Below, one piece after another: positions 49,801-61,703 of a DNA stretch of 64,000 bases. This stretch comes from Synchiropus splendidus (Eukaryota; Chordata; Actinopteri; Syngnathiformes; Callionymidae), in the NCBI RefSeq assembly GCF_027744825.2, contig NC_071342.1, positions 8,699,501-8,763,500 of the forward strand, written 5' to 3'. Every line of letters begins with the position of its first letter. Within the stretch, counting starts at the first letter, position 1. The position numbers and the translations under genes are program-made. Below the pieces are notes generated by a model, which worked only from the letters and a program-made list of their open reading frames with translations, did not search any database and had not been told where the DNA came from.

Positions 49801-51980
49801 TTGCTGTTGGCGGCGCTACAGGTAAATGAAGTACCAGGGCTGTAGCAGAGTTTATTAAGGGAAGGACTAAGTTGAAGGAAACTCTTTGACCACCCTTCAT
49901 CGGCAGGTCAATCTGTGTGTCAACTGCATCACAGTTGCGTGTGATTTGACCAGATGGTGCGACCTAAAAAAGAAGCTTGTGGAATGCCATGGAGTAAATT
50001 TACTTGAAGAAGTCCCCTGGGGACCGAAAGCGTCCAGACGGAAACCAACTAAAAGCAGTTCTTTGATTCCGACCATTCAGGTCACCACTCGCTGGCGATT
50101 CCCAATTCATTCATGAATCATAAATAAATGAACATTCCAGTACTTTGTATTCCAACTCAATCTAACATCATCAGAATATGAATCTGAAGTCATACATCGA
50201 TCGTGGACGTTGTGTAAGAAGGGGAATCCTGTTACTGTGCCGCCATCTGCGATGCTCCGATGGATTGTGTGAGGTCCTGGGTGAATGCCACTAAACAAAC
50301 AAAACAGATTTCAACAACCAGCCGAGTGATGTGCTCTTGTTGCCCCGTTTTATCTCCATGATGCTGCAACTGGCTAACAGTAATGTGTGGTGCTGTATTC
50401 ATCAGTGCTTTCAGAGTTTAGAGTGATGGTAAATGCACAAAAGCAGGTGTTTGGGAAAGAGTCGGACGAGGACAGGCTTTGGAAAGCAGCAAACTCACCA
50501 TCTATTTCAAGGTTTTTGATCGAAGCAGACGTTTTTCAGCACTCTCTCTTGAAAGGCCTGTATTGTTTTTACTTTTGTCCATCTACGCTGCAATAGAAGC
50601 ATGAATACGTTTCAAATATCGTGGTTTCCAAATTTGTGAATACGGAGATGAGAGTTTTCCGGGACACCGAAGGAGATTTTAGGAGGACAAAGCTTCACCA
50701 ATGCCAGAGCTGAGGGTGCCGGGTTCGATAAAAACTCTCACTATTATGTGACCCTCAGAACTATGGTCTTTAGTATTGCTGCTTTGCGTACGTGAATGAA
50801 TATATTTAGTCGCTGTATGAGGTCAGGTCGAGGTGTAGCCACACCATATCTCTGCCTCTGCTTCCCTGCAAACTGAAGCCTTTCCCCCGACCAGCCTGCC
50901 GATAAGTGGTTTTCATGTGGTTCCCCTGAGCTCCCGTCACATTGTGTGAAAATGCGTATGCTTACACTGTCAATAACGCTTTCTCACAATTTGATTTCAC
51001 CAGCACATTGTGTTCATGGTTGACGGTCACTCTCATTAGATATTCCCTCACCTGGAGCTGATAATGTGACGCCGCTGGAACCGATTAAATCCCTCAAATG
51101 ACCACGTAATTATTCTGCCTCAGTTAAGTTTAACAAAATCGCTGCTCACTGAAGAGAGAAATAAATAAATGAATGAATAGTGAGTCTATGGCGTTGCTGG
51201 TGGTCTCTTTAAAAGTTCATTTTTCTTTGAGCGATGGGCAAGAGAGTGGTCTCTCTTGGACAGCATGGAGGTGTTTGAGGGGACGAAGATCCACTTCACA
51301 GCCTGCGAACAGTTAACCTGGGTTAAATGTAAGCACACAAGAATTAGACAGAATTAATGAACTGTACAACATAAAAGCAGATGAGAGGTGCCACCTTGGC
51401 CCATCCTTAATCTCTGAAATATTGTGGTGGAAGGTGCTTCAGAGAAAATCCACTTAGGAATTGATTTACAAAGCGCTTAAAGGACCTGTTCCTTTGGATT
51501 TGTCTGATGTGCTTTTACCATGGACATCGGACCCTCATCGGACAAACCTGTCGCCGTGTGTCAGAAGTTCCCAATAGCTATGGTCAAATGAGAGGTTTCA
51601 CTGGGCAAAAAGACAATAAAGAGAAGACTGACTCATGTATGAGTCAGCCAGCTGCTGCACATACTATAGCACTTCAGTCACAGAGATGGACCATGATGCA
51701 TGTGGACTCGTGCAACATGTCTTCAGGTCACTTTGGGTCAACATGCAGAGTGACATCCATGCATTGGGGGCAAGGCGATTAAATATATAACGTTGCTGAT
51801 GTGCAAACTTGCATTGAAAAACAGCAGGTTCAAAACAAACAAACAAAAAAAACATACACAATATTTGCACAAAAAATACGCGTCTGATGTCCTAGGACCC
51901 AAAGGCAGAACAAAGCTCACGAAGAAGCCTCTTTTAGCTTCTGAGGCTCTTACCCATGGACAGGAACTGAGGTCTGAAGA
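46836..51980. other. Non-coding; isolated TATA box and small hairpin
   Basis: A perfect TATAAAA occurs at 47153-47159, and a tight hairpin at 48354-48388; both are treated as findings. Repeat text at 47925-47985 matches 55305-55365. A C10 run lies near 49166. ORFs at 47240-47506, 49886-50116, 50387-50596 and 51507-51782 have no domain or splice support. Confidence 0.35.
47925..47985 (+). repeat. Short dispersed repeat, relative at 55305-55365
   Basis: ATGATCAAGAACCTTCGTG, GAGAGCCGACTGCTCC and AACTTGAGCTGT match ATGATCAAAAGCC, CAGAGCCAAATGCTCC and ATTTGAACTTT at 55.3 kb in the same order. Confidence 0.4.
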
Positions 51981-52214
51981 AGTTTTACTTGCCACTGTGG
52001 TGTCTCTGGTTCTTATTCATGTTTTTACCTCTTTACTTTCATGCTTTACATCTCAATACCCTCCAGCATTTCCTCATCTTTCTGACCACGTGGGAGTGGT
52101 GTCTGACTGCAGTTATCCAGACAGGTATGAGGCCCAACACTCTTCCGTTGCTAGAGTTTGGTCTCAATCCTGTGGCGCCTCAGCGTTCTTCCCTGCTTCA
52201 CTTCAATGAAGTCT

Positions 52215-52310
52215 TTTTAAGTCTCAATCCATTTAAGCCATAAAGGACTTTGCATGACATTTTAACTGTGTGAAAGGTGCTGGATAAATAAAGATTGATC
52301 GATTGAAAAT
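52215..52310 (+). mobile_element. L2-type LINE 3' end
   Basis: The stretch ends GTGTGAAAGGTGCTGGATAA, then ATAAAG and a GATTGATCGATTGA tail. This is the classic end of L2-like LINEs in fish (a GTGCTATATAAATAAA-type phrase followed by a GATT repeat). The upstream boundary is uncertain; sequence from 51983 may also belong to it. Confidence 0.55.
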
Positions 52311-52578
52311 GGGTAATGCATGGCCAGGTGTGAACTCCGTGACCTGTCTTATGCTGCCATATTGGAATGGAATTTTTAAAACATTTTGACAATGTTGACA
52401 TTTATACCTCGAGTGAATAGAGGTATTGCACTCATTTGAGATGATTCGCTGTTTCCAGGGAACTGCTCAGCCCTCATCTGTACTTAGTGACGGCCCAGGG
52501 TTGCATTAGGAGGGTGGCTTTTAGCTGCTTTGTATCTGCCTGTGTTCAGCTGTCGCAAAGATATTTGACCCTTGTTGG

Positions 52579-52668
52579 AAAAATAAAAATAAAAATAAAA
52601 ATAAAAATAAAAATAAAAATAAAAATAAAAATAAAAATAAAAATAAAAATAAAAATAAAAATAAAAAT
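52579..52668. repeat. (AAATA)n microsatellite, about 18 copies
   Basis: 90 bp of a near-perfect pentanucleotide array. The Lys-Ile and Tyr-Phe repeat ORFs on the two strands are its translations, not genes. Confidence 0.95.
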
Positions 52669-52767
52669 TAAGAGTCATTCAGTCTGCATTAAAAAGAATT
52701 GTATTTAAATTTAGAACTATATAGATTTTTTTGTGTGCTTAACCCATCCTTTTAAATGAATCCATTG

Positions 52768-52862
52768 TAATAATAATAATAATAATTAGTATTATTATTA
52801 TTGTTATTATCGATATTATAATTATAATACAATTATGATTATCCTTATAATAATAATTGATA
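52768..52862. repeat. (AAT)n/(ATT)n AT-rich palindrome
   Basis: A TAA array (52769-52788) is followed by an ATT array (52790-52812) and further mirrored AT text ending in ATAATAATAATTG, so the region can fold back on itself. Confidence 0.75.
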
Positions 52863-52908
52863 ATATATGCACAGGGACAGGACATTTTCTTTTTGCAAGA
52901 CTGACCAC

Positions 52909-52932
52909 AAAAAAAAAAAAAAAAAAAAAAAA
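52909..52932. repeat. Poly(A) run of 24
   Basis: Uninterrupted homopolymer. No retrocopy body is recognisable immediately upstream. Confidence 0.9.
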
Positions 52933-53509
52933 TCCCTGCCTCCTAAAGTAGGCAGCGTTCCATTTTCTCCATGTGCTCCTAATTGAATATTCCATTCATA
53001 ATTCTTTTTACCCAGCAAAGAGCACTCGTGAAAGCTCATGACCCCATTATGTCCTCTTCATATAAGCCCGATGTTCCTCAAACAAAGAGCATATCTAGTG
53101 AATCCCTCCGCCTGTCTTTTCTCCCGTAGACTTCCTGTGCGCTCATTTCGAGACAATAACTTGTTATCTCCGATCAAATTCTGTCATCTGGAAAAGCTGC
53201 CGAGTCATCTAAACACAGCCAAAATGCAGACTCATGTTGAGGGCGTGTATGTATTCACGAAGAGTGTCGACCAAAGATGCTGTTAATGATGGCGGGTTAT
53301 GAGAATACCAATTTTTCACAACACATTACAATTACATTACAAAATGGTGATGTATTTTAAAGGACAAGAAATAGCCAAAACGAACAATAAAAAGTAACAT
53401 TGAATCATGTTATTTTCATTACATGATTCATGACTATTTCAGCCTCCATAAATATTTTTTTTGGACAAGGATTTGAGGTTCCTATCAGCGAAGAAGAACA
53501 CCTTAAGAG

Positions 53510-53760
53510 TGCTTTATCGGTGACTAAATCTGTGTCATCCGTGTAGCAGTGGAAAGTAGTGACGCTGGGTGATTCATCCAGGAGGGAGCGTGGAGATGGA
53601 AAATAGAATGGGACCTAAAATTGAACCTTGCGGAACACCATAGCTGAATTTAGCTGAGGATGACGAACAGACCTACCAAGTGGCAAGGTGTCCTGTTGGA
53701 AAAGTAAGACTGAAACCAGCTAACAGGAGTCTTTGTAGGAGAGGCTTCATGTTTCAATGA
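53510..53760 (-). pseudogene. LINE reverse-transcriptase remnant
   Basis: Translated on the minus strand, three reverse-transcriptase blocks appear in order. SWFQSYFSNRTPCHLVG (53708-53721 region) matches the WF.SYLS.R segment of non-LTR elements. GVPQGSILGPILFS matches the conserved PQGS-LGP block. FHCYTDDTDL, near 53522-53553, matches the YADD catalytic box with Ala replaced by Thr. Stops follow the first and second blocks, and a frame change separates PQGS from the YTDD box, so it is dead. In an active element this enzyme copies the LINE RNA at the nicked target. The family is probably L2/Jockey-like. No endonuclease or tail is visible, so both ends are truncated. Confidence 0.8.
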
Positions 53761-55740
53761 GCCTTCAGAGAGTGACTGGTTTGCGGAATGATAAAGTACT
53801 GGACCCAACAACATCTTTAAGAGTGTGCAGGATGCCGAGGCTGCATGGCTTCATATGTGAGGTTGCGTTGGTTTGGCAAGTCATTGGCATCATTTTATTT
53901 TGGTGGAGAGGCTGGGGGGAAAGTGTGCTCCCTCAGTACTTTCCAAGTTTAGCACATCTCCTATTGAATTCTTTAAACTAGCCAGTCAGTTTAAATGACT
54001 GCACGACTCATATACTATATACATAGACTCATGTCTGGACTCTAGTGCCAAAATACTCTGAATGAATGGAGTCCGAGTTATTGTGGAATCTACATGCTCG
54101 AAGAGAAGAGTATATGTTTGACAACTTCAGTTGAAACTGAAGTTAAAGTTGAGAATAACAAGACAAAAACACAATGCAGCCCACTTATTTGTACATTAAG
54201 CAGTAGGAAACACTCTTTGAGGCTCAGAACAATACAACCTATTACAGACAAACCACAGCAGCAGGCAGCTGCGTACCGATCCTGTTGCTCCGTCAACCAG
54301 GATGTTGTGATGGATTTTAAACAGCAAAACACAACAAAAGTCTTTGTTGAGCTGACATGATGTCTCCAAAATAGACATATAAAACATAGGTGTGGGTGTG
54401 AGGAAGTATGGAGAGGTAAAGAGTGCAGCATAACTTCCTGTTGTGCAGTAATGGAGGGAAATATTGACTACAAGTTTCGGGGTAAAAAGCAAAGAACAAC
54501 ACTTCTTTGCGGTTTTCCCCATGAACGTTTATGTTTCATGTTCATTTTGCATCTTAGCCTTCTATTCTGTTGCTTCATTGTGGGAAAAGTCTTCAAAGGC
54601 GGTCGTCAAATACAACACAACAAATATACTTAACAGACCCAGTCGACAGATACACATATTTCTAAAGTGTTTCCACGGAATAAAAAAAATATTTTCTGAT
54701 GGAAACATTCAGGATTATTAAACAGCACAGGTGCTACTTCTGAATAGCTTTTGTGTATTTCACAAGAGGATGCAGTTCTTTCGCAAAATATTTATTCATG
54801 ATGTACTTTCTTCAGTGCTGTTCCCCTCCTAGTTTGAGAGTCACAACTTATATTGTCAAAGTGTTGTGGAAATCAAACCCAGTGAACAGTCGGAGTGAAT
54901 CATGCCATTTGTGCTGGACAAAACACTCATCTCAAGCCACATCATATGGATTTCCATCAGGGTTCTCATGCTTCCTGTCCAGCCTATATGACAATATGTG
55001 ATGATCAAGTGGACTCAGTCAGATGTGCACGATAATAATATATAAAAATTATATAAATATGTAGTATTGGCAAAGATCCAGCACCAGGAGACACAATGGA
55101 TACCTTTGAGTTGGTTTGGATTCACTACCAGAGAGTCCATCAAAAGCTATGTGCTGTAAAGATCTGGGTTATTATCATGTTATTGACCACTTACTAAAAA
55201 AATATCTTGGATTTCAATGGCTCTCAGGAAGATATAGGGTTGTGCTATAATACTGTATAATGGTGTAATTTGAAAACAATTGCAAATGTCAAACATGTTC
55301 ATTGTTCATGATCAAAAGCCTTTATGGGCAGAGCCAAATGCTCCCGATTTGAACTTTTATGTAGCACAGAATGTAGCCCACAACAGGGAGCCAAAGCGGG
55401 CGTGATGATTAGAATAAAAAAGCTAGCATTTAATACTGTGGTATATAATTTTTTCAGGCAACATATGTGATTTTTACACACTTTCTGTAAGCGACTGTGA
55501 TCCTGTCACTGACTTATTGTTGGATCTAGAACTGTGGTTTTCTGCATACTTGAATACATCCGTTTTGTTTGTTGTGCGTGCATGTGGTGGTGGTGCGCTG
55601 GTTGAATGTGTGCGTCTCAGAGGGTGCTGTGCAACAGGTGAGTCCTTTGAAGTGCGATAAGCCATTGCATCACTTGCGAGGCTGATTATGATACGTATTC
55701 CTTGTTGCGTGAATGCGGTTGTTGCAATGATTTATCTTCA
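53761..55740. other. Non-coding, no gene supported
   Basis: Several overlapping 60-113-codon ORFs at 54090-54722 lie on both strands in AT-rich DNA without motifs. 55305-55365 holds the relative of the 47.9-kb repeat. Confidence 0.35.
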
Positions 55741-55744
55741 TTTT

Positions 55745-56346
55745 ATCACTTAAACTTTCTCTCTTGGAAGGTTCGATCTAGATCTCGATCGGTGGTGTGG
55801 CGGATCCTTGGTGTGTGTTGAGATGATCGTGCAACGATTTAAGACGGGTGACCCACATGCAGCAGCAAATACTACATGAACACAATAACACATTACTTCT
55901 ACACTAGAAGGAGGCAAGACAAACAAGATGGTACAAAATCTCAACACCAGAGGGAGACATAAAATCAAACAGTTGAGAAATAAAAACGAGCGTCCATGAG
56001 CGCAAAACAACAGAGGAGAACCAGAGTCCAAGATGTGGAATAAGTCACCAAGATTGGGGGGGAGAGGAACCACGCAGAACAGGCACAGACACACTGGAAA
56101 ACAAAGGAGACGAATCAGAAAGAACTCACAAACTCAAAGCGCATGGCAAAATATCCGCAGTCAGGAGAGGAATCATCCAGGATATCAATACGGGCACGGA
56201 GGGTCATACCAGAGCGAACACAAGCAAGAAACTGTGACACCTGTATGGCAGGAAGAACATTCCCAGTCCTGGAAGAGAGGTGGAGAGAGAGCCAGGAGCC
56301 AGGAGCTGTCCAAAACAATATGACTAGACGGAGGGGGTTCGTGACA
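55745..56346 (-). mobile_element. LTR-like strip, probably a solo LTR remnant
   Basis: On the minus strand the strip would begin TGTCACGAACCCCC (56346 downward). It then runs T-rich and C-rich with phrases such as CTCCTGGCTCCTGGCTC and GCATGTGGGTCACCCGTC, in the style of fish Gypsy-type LTRs. No gag or pol is next to it. The other boundary is uncertain. The 114-codon Cys/Leu-rich ORF over it is incidental. Confidence 0.35.
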
Positions 56347-56349
56347 GAT

Positions 56350-58030
56350 TGGGCCCCATGGCAGACAAAATGATCATCTCCAATATATATATATTTTCAT
56401 CTGCAAATGTGGGGTTTCCAACTGACAAAAAAGTATCTCCTAATGTTTAGGAAAACCTCGTGTGTGTTCACCGCTATCGAGCCTTTTGTATAAGTGGAAT
56501 GTCATGTCCTTGTTAGAGAAAATCAGGCTTTACCTGGTTATGATAATTCTGCAGAGTAAACCATGAGATGAAAGTACTTTCTAGGTTTATTGGCTCGAAA
56601 GCAAAATGAGCATTTTTGCTGCAGAACAAGAAGTCCATTAGGATCTATACAAGTAACATGATGCAACAGTGAAACAAGGCTGAGGAATGAATGCATATGT
56701 TGAGTGCCAAAATGCTCTGAGAAGCAAAACGAAAAACACATGATGAAATATTTCAGATGCGCCAGAAATCAGCTCCAAAAGGCAACATGGGAAGAAATGA
56801 TTACAGCGAGTGTGATGGGATTCCAAAGCTGATTCTGACGTTGTGGATTATTAGCCTTTAAGGAACACGGGAAAACTCAGTATTCTTTTGTAACTTGGAT
56901 TTCTCCTTATCTGGAGTGGCTGTAGCAGAACTGGTATCCGAGCGCCAGGGAACGTGTTAACAGTGTAAATATGTTGTGGTGCCTTTCAAGTCACTTTCAT
57001 GTATAAAAGCATGTTTAAAAACCACGCAATGTTGCTTAAACGCTCTAAAGAAACTCAAATAAAAATTCTCTGACCTCAGTAGTTGCTTTACCAGGTCAAC
57101 TGTATTCTCAATAAAGAGTCATAACACCTTTCTTCATGAAGCTTGTGACTCCCAGACCACTGTTCTCCCACGTCAGTGTGTAGACGCTGTCAGCAGTTGT
57201 TAGCCAGCTCCATTTTACTATGAAGTCAGTTTTCTTGGACGTGTATGTGCCTGCATCTCTGGTTTAATTTGATCCCTTTGTCACTGTCACGCTGCCCCCT
57301 ACAGAGCTTTGTGTGTGCTTCGCTCTCTTTAATGTGAAGCTCATATTAAACACGTTTAACAGATTTTTTTTTTTTTAATCTGCGTCAGTAGCTCAAATCA
57401 GAATTATGTAATGTCAGACTTCAATGGTTAGTGGATGAATGTTGGACATCTTGGCATGTAGTGTGATCATATGTCAGTATTTATGAAGTCATGCAGCTCT
57501 GGCTACTGACAGTGCAGTTTAATTAATGCAATATATTATAGGGCTGATTGAGTTTGTGAGGAAGTATTAGTGGCACATTCCTTCTCTTTTGTCTGTACAT
57601 AAGGAACAAAAATACAACGCCATTTCATATATTACGCCGCTTAACCCAGAGTTTTTTTTCTGTCTTCTGAACAAAAAACAAAACAAAACAAAAAAAAAAA
57701 ATTAATGAAACAATCTCCTTCATTTCTGAAAAGGGACTTTTTGTTCCTCTTTTTCTACAGCCAACATGCCATTTTAAAATATTCTTCCTGTTAGTCCTGC
57801 ATTGCTGTTTTGGCCTATGTATGACAGAAAATCAATGTGTTCACTCATCCTAGATCGATCTATCCAAGACTGCTCAAATATTTCACTCTGTATTACTCAT
57901 ACTGAAAACACAGGCATCGAAAATGCCACAAACTCCCCAGTAAATGGCTTCAACTTGGTGTCCAAAATTGTGACTTTTTGAACAACTTAGTTTATGGAGT
58001 GGAGCGCAGGATTTAGGGAAAAAAAGGCAG
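56350..58030. other. Non-coding; one reverse CTCF-like motif
   Basis: Includes a short (AT)n run at 56384-56393 and A-rich DNA at 57672-57702. CACGCTGCCCCCTACA at 57288-57303 is, on the minus strand, TGTAGGGGGCAGCGTG, a fair CTCF-core match. No gene is supported. Confidence 0.35.
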
Positions 58031-58034
58031 ACAA

Positions 58035-58242
58035 CAGTGAGGGGTAGATGGGGTATCATGAAACAGTAGTGCAGGGTTGATGACACAGTGTCATGATTTT
58101 CAGAGGCCACTAGATGGCGCTCTTGGTTTAGAAATGATGTGAATTCCTTGTTCAAGTCCAAATATATTACAGCAGACAGTGCCATCTGGTGGCCTCTCTG
58201 AATCAGGACATTGCTTCATGAAACCTCATGTACACATCACTA
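58035..58242 (+). mobile_element. Foldback MITE, copy B, with paired CTCF-like cores
   Basis: Same family and orientation as the copy at 30.4 kb. The arms are ATCATGAAACAGTAGTGCAG and TGCTTCATGAAACCTCATG. CCACTAGATGGCGCT lies at 58107-58121, with the inverted partner AGTGCCATCTGGTGG at 58178-58192. The interior is shorter by about 11 bp between the two cores. Confidence 0.75.
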
Positions 58243-59300
58243 ATGTGTAGCAAAGTGTGACCATTTTAGGCAGTAAGATTGAATTAAAGAAAAAAACAAA
58301 ACAAAAAAAAACAAAACAACAAATCAATCCACATAGCAGCGTGAAGTCAAATGCTTCAGACACACCTCACTGACCTCACTTTATTACACCCAGCAAGGGG
58401 GCGATTGACTATTGTCTGTCAGCAAAATCACTGAAATTTTTTTTATGATACATATTTCTGGAAATGTTGATCACAGTAGAAGAAACAAACATATAGGTAT
58501 ATTTTAATGGTGTTCCAACTGACTATTTAGACCCACAAATCATTTGAAAGTGTTGATACTCTTGGTCGCAGATTACTACATTCCAAGCTCTACTAACTCT
58601 TCATATAACTCTTCAACTTACTCTTCAAGTAAGTTCAATGGTATGTCAAATAACAAAAAAAGGTATTGAATTATTGGCATCAAATAAGGTCTGTACTCTC
58701 ACAATACGCAGAACGTGACTTCACACGTTATCACCCTCTTTCATCTGTTCAGGGGAGAATATGGCAACAGCAGATGGCGTCATACTCCAGTCAAAGTTTG
58801 TGTCACGCCGAGGGATAATGCGCTCTCAAGCGCTGGTACAAAGAAAGTCATTAGCGTGCGCACGTGTTGATTATGTTCACACCTCTGCTGGTGTGTCTGA
58901 GTTTTGAAGAGCGGATGGTTATCATCAGTTATCCTTTGTTCAATGAGGCGCGAGAAAAGGCGATTCGAAAAATGGCGACAATGCAAAGAGCACATCTTTC
59001 CAATCGCTGGTTAAGAAACTTTGAAGTGGTTTTCTCAGCGCGTGTGTGTGTGCGCGCGCACGTATCCTTAAATGATAAACACCTCAATTAAAACCGAATA
59101 AGCCGAGCTTTGATGAAGGGCTGAAAGAGATGCAGAAGTGATTAATGATAGACGAATACCTGGGTGATGAAAAGTACAAGACGCTGGTGAAAGCAGTTAT
59201 GATGTAAGACCTGCAGTTAGTGCAGCCGACATATAAACAAATGAAGTTGGGGAGTGTATGGAGATGAGATCGGTTGGCAATAGCCTACGAATGCATCTCA
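58243..59300. other. Non-coding, no gene supported
   Basis: A-rich at 58285-58322. An alternating GT/GC run at 59041-59060 is prone to form Z-DNA. Confidence 0.35.
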
Positions 59301-59304
59301 CTTT

Positions 59305-60082
59305 CATCACTCAACAAAAGTCCACTGTGTATGTCTTCTTCTCTGGTGGTGGATCTAAGGAGGACCAAGTTGCCTGTGACCCCCGTTTCCATCCAGGGGT
59401 CAATGTGGGTATGGTCGAGGACTATAAATATCTTGGCAATAAAGACAATAACACTGGACTGGGCTTGGATCACTGAGGCCCTTTACAAGGACAGAGTCGT
59501 CTCTACTTCTTGAGGAGGCTCAGGTCCTTCAACGTATGCGGGACAATGCTTAGGATGTTTTATGAGTCGGTGGTGTCCAGTGCAATTCTGTTCACTGTGG
59601 TTTGCTGGGGCAGCAGATTGACGGCAGTGGACACTAACAGACTCAACAAACTCATCCGCAAAGCTGGTGATGTGGTGGGGTGAAACTGGATTCCTTGGAG
59701 ACTGTTTTGGAGAGAAGCATGCTCCTGAAACTAAGGAGCATCCTGGACAACATCACCCACCCCCTCCATCTGCTCCTGGTCCAACACAGAAGCACATGGA
59801 CCAACAGACTGAGACCACCCTTCTCAATGACTGAGCACCACAGGAGGTCCTTTCTTCCTCTGGCAATAAAAACGTACAATTCATCTCTGAAAATATCACA
59901 ATGAAGGATTCTTCTTGAACTGCATTTTCTTGCACATTGTTCACATGGTTTCTAAGCTCTTTAGTATAGCTTTTTTGGATTTTATAATATTGTTTCCTTT
60001 TAATTTATTGTGACATGTTGAGGACAGAGCATGTTATGAACATAATTTCCCTTGGGATTAATAAAGTTTTTCTGACTCTGAT
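59305..60082 (+). pseudogene. 5'-truncated LINE: reverse-transcriptase C-terminus and 3' tail
   Basis: Read in shifting + frames, the segment gives LVVDLRRTKLPVTPVSIQG, then VEDYKYLG, LRSFNVC, RMFYESVVSSAILF, CWGSRLT, NRLNKLIRKAG, HRRSFLPLAIKTYNSSL. These are the thumb and C-terminal blocks of a reverse transcriptase widespread in fish LINEs. It ends with an untranslated tail containing CCCTTGGGATTAATAAAGTT and TCTGACTCTGATTCTTG. Frame changes near 59395 and 59470 and a stop at about 59681 show it is inactive. The catalytic palm, endonuclease and ORF1 are missing. The 3' end is intact, as expected for a 5'-truncated insertion made by target-primed reverse transcription. Confidence 0.85.
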
Positions 60083-60099
60083 TCTTGATGTTGGTTTCC

Positions 60100-60795
60100 C
60101 TTTGCAGAGGTACGCTGCATCACAACTTGTCATCATCACTGAATTGGTTTCTCATTTTGTTAGGTTTTTGATTTTGTGTGTACTTTTATTTTGTTACTTC
60201 CTGTTTCCGTGTTTCCTGTTTTGTGTCTTACTCTCTCCATCAAGGATTTCTACACTCGAGTTCCAGTCTGATTTGCCAGATGGTCATTTCGTGCTCAATG
60301 GTAAAGTTCTCTCTCGATCCTCTGTTCTCTTATGACTCTGTTAGTATCTCCGTTCTCCGCGTACTCGATCCTCCTCGATCTCTCGCCTGTGTACTTTCTG
60401 TCTCCGCTGATTGTGTGTCACCGACTTGTGTGTGAGTGTTTGTTTACTTGGCTTTTCAGTTTTATCGTGTGGTATTTATTTCCTTGTGTGTGTGCGTGTG
60501 TTGAACCACCACCGAGCATTCAGTTTATTATAGCCTCGTGAGTATTGTTTTTCAGAGCGAGTTTTTCAGTTGTCCCAGTTCTCAGGTTTTGAATTCATTC
60601 GCCTGCTTTTCTTTTTCAGGTTTCATCCCCTCCTTTCGTGTATGTCCTCCTAGCTCCGCTTCCAGTGTTGATGCTTTCAGTTTCCACTATTGTTTGTGTA
60701 TTATATGTGTGAACTGCTAACCTCGCTGTCCAAGTCTCCTGTTTATTGGCAACAATCCTGCACTTGGCTCAGGCTCCATGTGCAAACATGACACA
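60100..60795 (+). mobile_element. T/C-rich LTR-like strip
   Basis: A long pyrimidine-biased, low-ORF strip with phrases such as TTACTTCCTGTTTCCGTG, and an end of CCTGCACTTGGCTCAGGCTC then ATGACA. This has the style of teleost Gypsy-like LTRs. No internal region or paired LTR is seen. It may be a solo LTR, or simply T-rich DNA next to the LINE. Confidence 0.3.
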
Positions 60796-60824
60796 TTTAA
60801 GTCTTAAGACTTCTCTTCAGAAAT

Positions 60825-60935
60825 GAGAAATTCCAAGCTCTGCTACTAAGATGATGCCAAAATCAGATTGCCCAGTCAGAAGGTGGGAGAATTTGCACCA
60901 TGCTGAGTTTGCAATCCAAGATGGCTGCTCAACGG
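60825..60935 (-). repeat. Dispersed repeat copy, inverted relative of 40078-40200
   Basis: On the minus strand it reads AGCCATCTTGGATTGCAAAC, TCAGCATGGTG, AATTCTCCCACCTTCTGAC, matching the 40-kb copy in order. Confidence 0.65.
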
Positions 60936-60939
60936 CAAG

Positions 60940-61484
60940 GAGACTTCCTATAACAATAAGAATATTCGACTGCTAGGCGTTTTGTCTTTCTCTGACTTGC
61001 CCGAATACATACTGTAGTATTGTTCAACACATATGGAAATGTCACCGGCATCTGACCATACTGTTGCAGTGCATTCCGGGACTTGCTGTATAGTAGTGGG
61101 AGAACCTATGTTCCAGCAAGCATATCATGGATAGTATTGTTTCAGACTGTATGGAGTTTGGTGAACATTTCTGATACATTTGACAATGTAGCAGCACAAG
61201 ACACACCTGTGAGCAGAAAGTTGGAAGCAAGTGTGACAGCAGGCTCACACCAAATATGGTTCCATTCCAGACCATGGCGTTGACTCACACGCTGTTTCAC
61301 AGGGTGTCATATGATTAAGCTGGCCACTGTGACAAAAACTCTCTTGCTCTCCTTCTCTCTCACTAAAAACAAACAGACATCACTTGACTGACAAGTGAGA
61401 AACATTCTGTCTGTAGCATGACAAGGCTGCGCTTCTCCTCAGTTTCCTTCAATCTCACGAGACAGTGTACGAGGCTGTTAACGG
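60940..61484. other. Non-coding, no gene supported
   Basis: Short ORFs on both strands at 61042-61283 mirror each other and have no motif. Confidence 0.35.
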
Positions 61485-61703
61485 TAGTGATGGGTAGGTG
61501 AGGCACCATGAAACAGTGTTGCAGGGTTGATGAAACGGTGTCCTAATGTTCACTGGCCACTAGATGGCGCTCTTGGTTTAGAAATGATGTGAGGTTTCAT
61601 TGAATTAGTTGTTCAAGTCCAAACATTTTACAGCAGACACTGCCATCTGGTGGCTTCTGGAAATCAGGACACAGTTTCATGAAGCCTCATCAGCCCATCA
61701 CCA
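61485..61703 (+). mobile_element. Foldback MITE, copy C, with paired CTCF-like cores
   Basis: The best-preserved ends of the family: TAGTGATGGG at 61485-61494 and CCCATCACCA at 61694-61703, a hAT-type terminus. Flanking 8-mers GTTAACGG and GTTGACCA agree at 5 of 8 positions, compatible with a decayed 8-bp target duplication. CCACTAGATGGCGCT lies at 61557-61571 and ACTGCCATCTGGTGG at 61639-61653. The left arm carries a partial internal duplication (ATGAAACAGTGTTGCAGGG then ATGAAACGGTGTCC). Confidence 0.8.

Noticed and set aside
49970..50110. Protein-like phrase MVRPKKEACGMPWS suggestive of a transposase start
   Set aside because: No continuation with transposase motifs and no terminal inverted repeats nearby.
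51793..52209. 138-codon + strand ORF
   Set aside because: Overlaps an 84-codon ORF in another frame and runs up to an L2-like LINE tail; no domain.
52484..52708. ORFs with Lys-Ile and Tyr-Phe repeats on the two strands
   Set aside because: They are translations of the AAATA microsatellite.
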